From contig NZ_JAOCZP010000012.1 of the NCBI RefSeq assembly GCF_025336525.1, positions 1-64,000 of the forward strand: a DNA stretch of 64,000 bases. Reading direction: 5' to 3'. The notes below the pieces were generated by a model that was given only the letters and a program-made list of their open reading frames with translations, was not told the DNA's origin and did not search any database. Positions 60,197 through 64,000 of this stretch are shown here, piece after piece. The stretch's first letter is position 1. Every line of letters begins with the position of its first letter. The DNA is from Chelativorans salis (GTDB lineage Bacteria; Pseudomonadota; Alphaproteobacteria; Rhizobiales; Rhizobiaceae). The position numbers and the translations under genes were made by a program.

Positions 60197-62643
60197 GACG
60201 ATAGCTCCTTGTCTGGTTGCGGGAATTGCTCGAGAAGCTCGGCGGCCCAGTCGAGGCCACGCGCTCTGAGAAACCGCGAGACGAAGCCGTCTTTCCCGTC
60301 TTCGGAGAGGATCGTGTCGATAAGGGTCTGGGTGGCGGGATCGGAGGCACCGCAGAATGCGAGTGCTATCGCACCGAGCCCAAGCTCGAACAGCCGGTTG
60401 CCGCGCCGCGACTGCAGATAGTAGTGACGCTTTGGCGTGGCGCGGGCGATCAGCTGTATCTGGCGCTCGTTCAAGCCGAAGTGCTCATAAACTGCGCGCA
60501 CCTGCGGTTCTACGGCACGGTCGTTGGGAAGAAAAATCCGCTGCGGGCAGCTCTCGATGATCGCAGGCGCAATGGAAGAATCGGCGATATCGGCGAGCGA
60601 CTGTGTGGCGAAGATCACCGATACGTTCTTCTTGCGCAGGACCTTCAACCATTCGCGGATGCGGGCGGCAAAGAGCGGGTTGTCGAGATAGACCCAGGCC
60701 TCGTCGAGGATGAGCAGCGTCGGCCGCCCATCGAAGCGCTCCTCCAGCCGCTGGAACAGATATGTGAGCACTGGCAGGACGACTCCTTCCTGACCCATCA
60801 GTTCCTCCGTCTCGAAGCACTGGACTTCCCTTAGCGCAAGCCGGTCGCAATCGGCATCGAGCAGCCGGCCGAACGGGCCGTCCAGGGTGTAGGGCATGAG
60901 TGCTGCCTTCAGCGCATTGGACTGAAGCAGCATCGAAAGGCCGGTGAGCGTGCGTTCATCTGCCGGCGCCGTGGCGAGGCTTGTGAGCGCCGACCAGATC
61001 GCCTCCTTCACCTCCGGCGTGACGGTAACGTTTTCATGTGCGATGAGACCGGCGATCCACTCGGCAGCCCAACTGCAGGTGGTGGGATCGTAGATGCCTC
61101 GCAGCGGCTGGAAGGCAAGCGCGTTGTCCGCGCCCAGCGCATGGTGCTCTCCGCCCATGGCGAGCGTTACCGCACGCGCCGAATTGCCCTTGTCGAAGAC
61201 ATAGACCTGCGCACCGGCATAGCGGCGAAACTGCAGAGCGATCAGTGAAAGCAGCACCGACTTGCCGGTGCCGGTGGGCCCGACGATCAGCATGTGGCCG
61301 ACATCGCCGACATGGGTTGAAAGCCGGAACGGCGTCGAGCCGCTGGACTGGGCGAAGAGTAGCGGCGGACATTCTGTCTGCGTGACCTCGGTCAGATGGT
61401 CGTTGCGCGACGGACCGGCCCATACAGACGATAGCGGCATGAGATGGGCAAGGTTCAGCGTGTGGACGAGCGGCTGGCGCACATTGGCGTAGACATGACC
61501 GGGCAAGGAACCGAGCCATGCTTCGACTGCGTTGGCGCCCTCGCGGATGGTGGTGAAGCCGAGCCCGTTGACGATCCGCTCCACCGCGCGAAGCTTCTCT
61601 TCGGCAGCCTGGCGGTCCTGATCCCGCACCGTCACCGTGGTGGTGAGATATCCGAAGCCGACATGATCGCCACCCAGCGCCTGCAGTGCGGCGTCGGCAT
61701 CGAGCGCCTTGTTGTCTGCATCGCTGTCGATGAGAGGCACGGGTTCGTTTGTCAGCACCTCGCGCAGGATCGCTGCAATCGATTTGCGCTTGGCGAACCA
61801 TTGCCGGCGCAACCGGGTCAGCGTCTTGGTGGCTTCCGTCTTGTCCAGTGGAATGAAACGCGTCACCCAGCGGTAGGCGAAACCCTGGTGGTTGAGCGCG
61901 TCGAGTATTCCGGGCCGGGTGACATCGGGGAAACCGAAGATGGTGAGCGCACGCAGATGCTGATCACCCAGCATCGGCTCCAGCCCGCCAGTGAGCGGCG
62001 TGTCGACCAGAATCCCATCGAGGTACATTGGTGTTTCCGGCACAGCGACCGGGTGATGCCTCGGCGAAATCGTGCCGTGTAGGAAAGTCAGCGTCTCGGC
62101 ATCGTCGAGCGCGCGCACGTTGGGCACGAAGGTAGAAAAGAGGTCCAGCAGCCTGTCGGTCGCGTCCCGGAACCGCGCCAACTCCTGCCGCCAGTTTCTT
62201 TCTCCTTCAGTATGGTTGGAGTCGACGAGTGCGCTTTCCGCACGCGCCTGGCCGTCGGGCGGCGGCATGAACAGCAAGGTAAGGTGATAGCGGCTTTCAA
62301 AGTGGGCGACCTTTCCTTCAAACGCTGCGCGTCGCTCCTCGTCGACTAGCCATGAGGCAGCGTCCGGGAAACGCGACATTGGATAGTCCAGCGTTTCGAT
62401 ACGCTCGGCATCGAAAAACAGCGCCCAGCCGGCGCCGAGCCTCCTCAGTGCATTGTTCGCCCGCGCGCAAATACTGATGAGCTCGGCCTCGGTCGCACTT
62501 TCGAGATCGGGACCACGGAATTGGAACGTCCTCTGGAAGCCGCCGTCCTTGTTGAGCACGATTCCAGGCGCGACCAGCGCGGCCCATGGGAGATGGTCGA
62601 CAAGCCGGTCGACTTGCAAACGGTATTCAGAAAGACTCAGCAT
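60193..62643 (-). CDS. trbE: Conjugal transfer ATPase TrbE (VirB4-like)
   Basis: 816-aa ATPase energising mating-pair formation. The ATG at 62643 (MLSLSEYRLQVDRLVDHLPW) is the family start; the frame stays open upstream inside trbD. The N-terminal CagE/TrbE domain is followed by the C-terminal ATPase domain with Walker A GPTGTGKSVLLSLI and Walker B LLILDEAWVYLDNPLF; FATQSLADIADSSI is the sensor region. It overlaps trbD by 7 bases and trbJ by 4 bases. Length is normal, no frameshift seen. Confidence 0.95.
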   Translation of the reverse strand: MLSLSEYRLQVDRLVDHLPWAALVAPGIVLNKDGGFQRTFQFRGPDLESATEAELISICARANNALRRLGAGWALFFDAERIETLDYPMSRFPDAASWLVDEERRAAFEGKVAHFESRYHLTLLFMPPPDGQARAESALVDSNHTEGERNWRQELARFRDATDRLLDLFSTFVPNVRALDDAETLTFLHGTISPRHHPVAVPETPMYLDGILVDTPLTGGLEPMLGDQHLRALTIFGFPDVTRPGILDALNHQGFAYRWVTRFIPLDKTEATKTLTRLRRQWFAKRKSIAAILREVLTNEPVPLIDSDADNKALDADAALQALGGDHVGFGYLTTTVTVRDQDRQAAEEKLRAVERIVNGLGFTTIREGANAVEAWLGSLPGHVYANVRQPLVHTLNLAHLMPLSSVWAGPSRNDHLTEVTQTECPPLLFAQSSGSTPFRLSTHVGDVGHMLIVGPTGTGKSVLLSLIALQFRRYAGAQVYVFDKGNSARAVTLAMGGEHHALGADNALAFQPLRGIYDPTTCSWAAEWIAGLIAHENVTVTPEVKEAIWSALTSLATAPADERTLTGLSMLLQSNALKAALMPYTLDGPFGRLLDADCDRLALREVQCFETEELMGQEGVVLPVLTYLFQRLEERFDGRPTLLILDEAWVYLDNPLFAARIREWLKVLRKKNVSVIFATQSLADIADSSIAPAIIESCPQRIFLPNDRAVEPQVRAVYEHFGLNERQIQLIARATPKRHYYLQSRRGNRLFELGLGAIALAFCGASDPATQTLIDTILSEDGKDGFVSRFLRARGLDWAAELLEQFPQPDKELSS

Positions 62644-62909
62644 GCCCACCAGCCCTTTTGGCGAAGGTGCCGGACGAGCACCCTTGCAAAATCCGGATCG
62701 CGCCTGGCGGCAAAGACCGCCAGCGTGTGGCCGGCAATCCAAAGCACCAGCCCGGCAATCCACTGCTGCAGGCCAAGCCCGATCGCCGCCGCAACGGTGC
62801 CATTGAGGATCGCCACGGCCCGTGGCGCACCGCCCAGGAGGATGGGCTCGGTCAGTGCCCGGTGAACGGGAACCTCAAACCCCTCGACATGCTGCTCTCC
62901 GGCGGCCAT
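62637..62909 (-). CDS. trbD: Conjugal transfer protein TrbD (VirB3-like)
   Basis: 90-aa inner-membrane protein. The ATG at 62909 overlaps the trbC stop by one base (TGATG); a longer open frame upstream lies inside trbC. MAAGEQHVEGFEVPVHRALT is the standard N-terminus (VHRALTEPILLGG), followed by two hydrophobic helices (AVAILNGTVAAAIGLGLQQW, IAGLVLWIAGHTLAVF). Between trbC and trbE as in all P-type clusters. Confidence 0.93.
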   Translation of the reverse strand: MAAGEQHVEGFEVPVHRALTEPILLGGAPRAVAILNGTVAAAIGLGLQQWIAGLVLWIAGHTLAVFAARRDPDFARVLVRHLRQKGWWAC

Positions 62910-63217
62910 CAGACGAGCGCCCCGCCGCCGAAAGAGAAGAAGGAAAGGAAGAAGCTCGATGCCGCGAAGGCGATGGACAGGCCGAAGACGATCTGGATCA
63001 ATCGCCGGAATCCGCCGGCCGTATCGCCGAAGGCGAGGGTCAGGCCGGTGATGATTATTATGATCACCGCCATGATCTTGGCTACCGGCCCCTGCACCGA
63101 TTCCAAGATTTGCTGCAGCGGCTCTTCCCATGGCATGCCGGAACCGGCCGCATGGGCCGGCATCGCGAGAAGAAGCGCGAGGGCGGCGGACGAATGAAAG
63201 CGAAGCTTCTTGCGCAT
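62909..63217 (-). CDS. trbC: Conjugal transfer pilin TrbC (VirB2-like)
   Basis: 102-aa pilin precursor. ATG at 63217 with GAAAGG about 9 bases upstream. Signal sequence MRKKLRFHSSAALALLLAMP ending AHA near residue 23, then WEEPLQQILESVQGPVAKIM and two hydrophobic helices (AVIIIIITGLTLAFG, FGLSIAFAASSFFLSFFSFG). TrbC-type pilins are processed and in known cases cyclised. It starts 11 bases after trbB ends. Confidence 0.93.
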   Translation of the reverse strand: MRKKLRFHSSAALALLLAMPAHAAGSGMPWEEPLQQILESVQGPVAKIMAVIIIIITGLTLAFGDTAGGFRRLIQIVFGLSIAFAASSFFLSFFSFGGGALV

Positions 63218-63228
63218 GAAGTTGCCTT

Positions 63229-64000
63229 TCAAAGCTGCTGGAGTTGCGGGAGTGTGAGCTGTGTGACGGCGTAGTCGCCATTGCCGTCGAGACCCGTGAC
63301 CTCGGCGATCGCGTCGAGGCGGCGCGACGAGCCGCGCCCGGTGATGAAGACGATTAGATCGATGGCCTCGGCGATGAGGCGACGTGGAACGGTGACAACG
63401 GCTTCCTGGGTAAGCTGTTCGATGCGGTAGAGGGCAGATCGTGCCGAATTGGCGTGCACCGTGGCGATGCCACCTGGATGGCCGGTGTTCCACGCCTTCA
63501 GCATATCGAGGGCTTCAGCACCCCTGACCTCGCCGACGACGATGCGATCGGGTCGGAGCCGCAGCGTTGAGCGCACGAGATCAGCGAGCGTGACTGCACC
63601 GCGCCTTGTCTTGAGCGCGACGCAATCCCTGGCCGCACACTGCAGTTCGCGCGTATCCTCAATCAGAATCACCCGCTCGTCGCTTTCCGCCACCTCGGCG
63701 AGCAGCGCATTGGCAAGCGTCGTCTTGCCCGATGACGTGCCGCCGGCGACCAGGATGTTGCGCCGCTGCCGGATGGCCCTCTTCAGCGCGTCGGCTTGTA
63801 CCGGCATCAAAATTCCGTCGGCAGCGTAATCGGCGAGTGTGTAGAGCTTTGCGGCCGGCTTGCGGATCGCGAAACATGGCACCAGCGCCACCGGCGGCAG
63901 CAGGCCTTCGAACCGCTCTCCGGACGGCAGTTCGGCGCTAACAATTGGATTGTCGGCATGGGCTTCGGCGCGCGCATGCGAGGCGACCAGGCGGATGATG
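63229..64000 (-). CDS. trbB: Conjugal transfer ATPase TrbB (VirB11-like), 5' end outside window
   Basis: Partial gene; 257 codons are visible and the frame is open to the window edge. Hexameric secretion ATPase of the mating apparatus. Walker A is GGTSSGKTTLANALL, the Asp box is ERVILIEDTRELQC, Walker B and the adjacent motif are LRPDRIVVGEVRGAEALDML, and the His box is GHPGGIATVHANSARSALYR. The visible N-terminal part (ELPSGERFEGLLPPV) belongs to the N-terminal domain. First gene of the visible trb order; the upstream part (probably traG and others) is beyond the window. Confidence 0.95.
   Translation of the reverse strand, partial: IIRLVASHARAEAHADNPIVSAELPSGERFEGLLPPVALVPCFAIRKPAAKLYTLADYAADGILMPVQADALKRAIRQRRNILVAGGTSSGKTTLANALLAEVAESDERVILIEDTRELQCAARDCVALKTRRGAVTLADLVRSTLRLRPDRIVVGEVRGAEALDMLKAWNTGHPGGIATVHANSARSALYRIEQLTQEAVVTVPRRLIAEAIDLIVFITGRGSSRRLDAIAEVTGLDGNGDYAVTQLTLPQLQQL

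Overview
The window is GC-rich (about 60%) bacterial DNA with alphaproteobacterial character, most likely Hyphomicrobiales (Mesorhizobium/Nitratireductor/Chelativorans-like). This rests on the type of Trb conjugation cluster with a DUF2274 gene, a PrtD/PrtE-type RTX secretion operon, a dipeptide-type ABC system tied to glycoside catabolism, and IS110/IS5-family elements. No rRNA, tRNA or CRISPR array was seen. The genus assignment is inference.

Region 1 (1-16,580) is a catabolic block on the minus strand. After the tail of an SDR gene and a broken HAD phosphatase on the plus strand, there are ten tightly packed minus-strand genes: a GH38 alpha-mannosidase, a CehA-like PHP phosphoesterase, a LacI regulator, a family-5 solute-binding protein, two permeases, two ATPases, an unknown-domain/HAD fusion and an 834-aa protein of unknown family. 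Several are coupled by ATGA overlaps. A near-palindromic CGT(A/T)ACGAAATT motif before the binding-protein gene recurs upstream of the mannosidase and may be the LacI-family operator. The genes probably import and dismantle a mannose-containing glycoside or oligosaccharide.

Region 2 (16,581-42,930) is a surface-polysaccharide island with mosaic composition. It starts with wecB and wecC (UDP-ManNAcA supply), followed by a 1124-aa methyltransferase/coiled-coil/glycosyltransferase, a protein with two GT-B-like halves, an unannotated 55-aa ORF overlapping both neighbours, and an AT-rich sulfotransferase. Then come two heparinase II/III-like proteins, a truncated and an intact second type of sulfotransferase, a membrane/degenerate-kinase fusion, two GT4 glycosyltransferases and an OafA-type SGNH acyltransferase. 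The combination points to a sulfated, acylated, uronic-acid-containing polymer. IS110 and IS5 remnants, a heptanucleotide tandem repeat, a decayed phage-type amidase, a decayed second GH38 copy and a pair of short direct repeats mark the island's edges and interior.

Region 3 (42,940-51,432) holds a type I secretion operon (ABC exporter, adaptor, serralysin-like RTX metalloprotease with five 345-bp tandem repeats, small 75-aa protein). It is followed by an IS remnant, a strong hairpin and an OmpA-family protein with a long charged repeat linker.

Region 4 (51,855-54,471) contains a RES/Xre-type toxin-antitoxin pair with a recognisable promoter and operator, and a TetR regulator divergent from two small membrane-protein genes, one of them 54 aa. 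Region 5 (54,774-64,000) is a Trb mating-pair-formation cluster (trbB, C, D, E, J, L, F, G, I and a DUF2274 gene), all on the minus strand and cut by the window end. It is probably part of an integrated conjugative element. No trbK is visible between trbJ and trbL.
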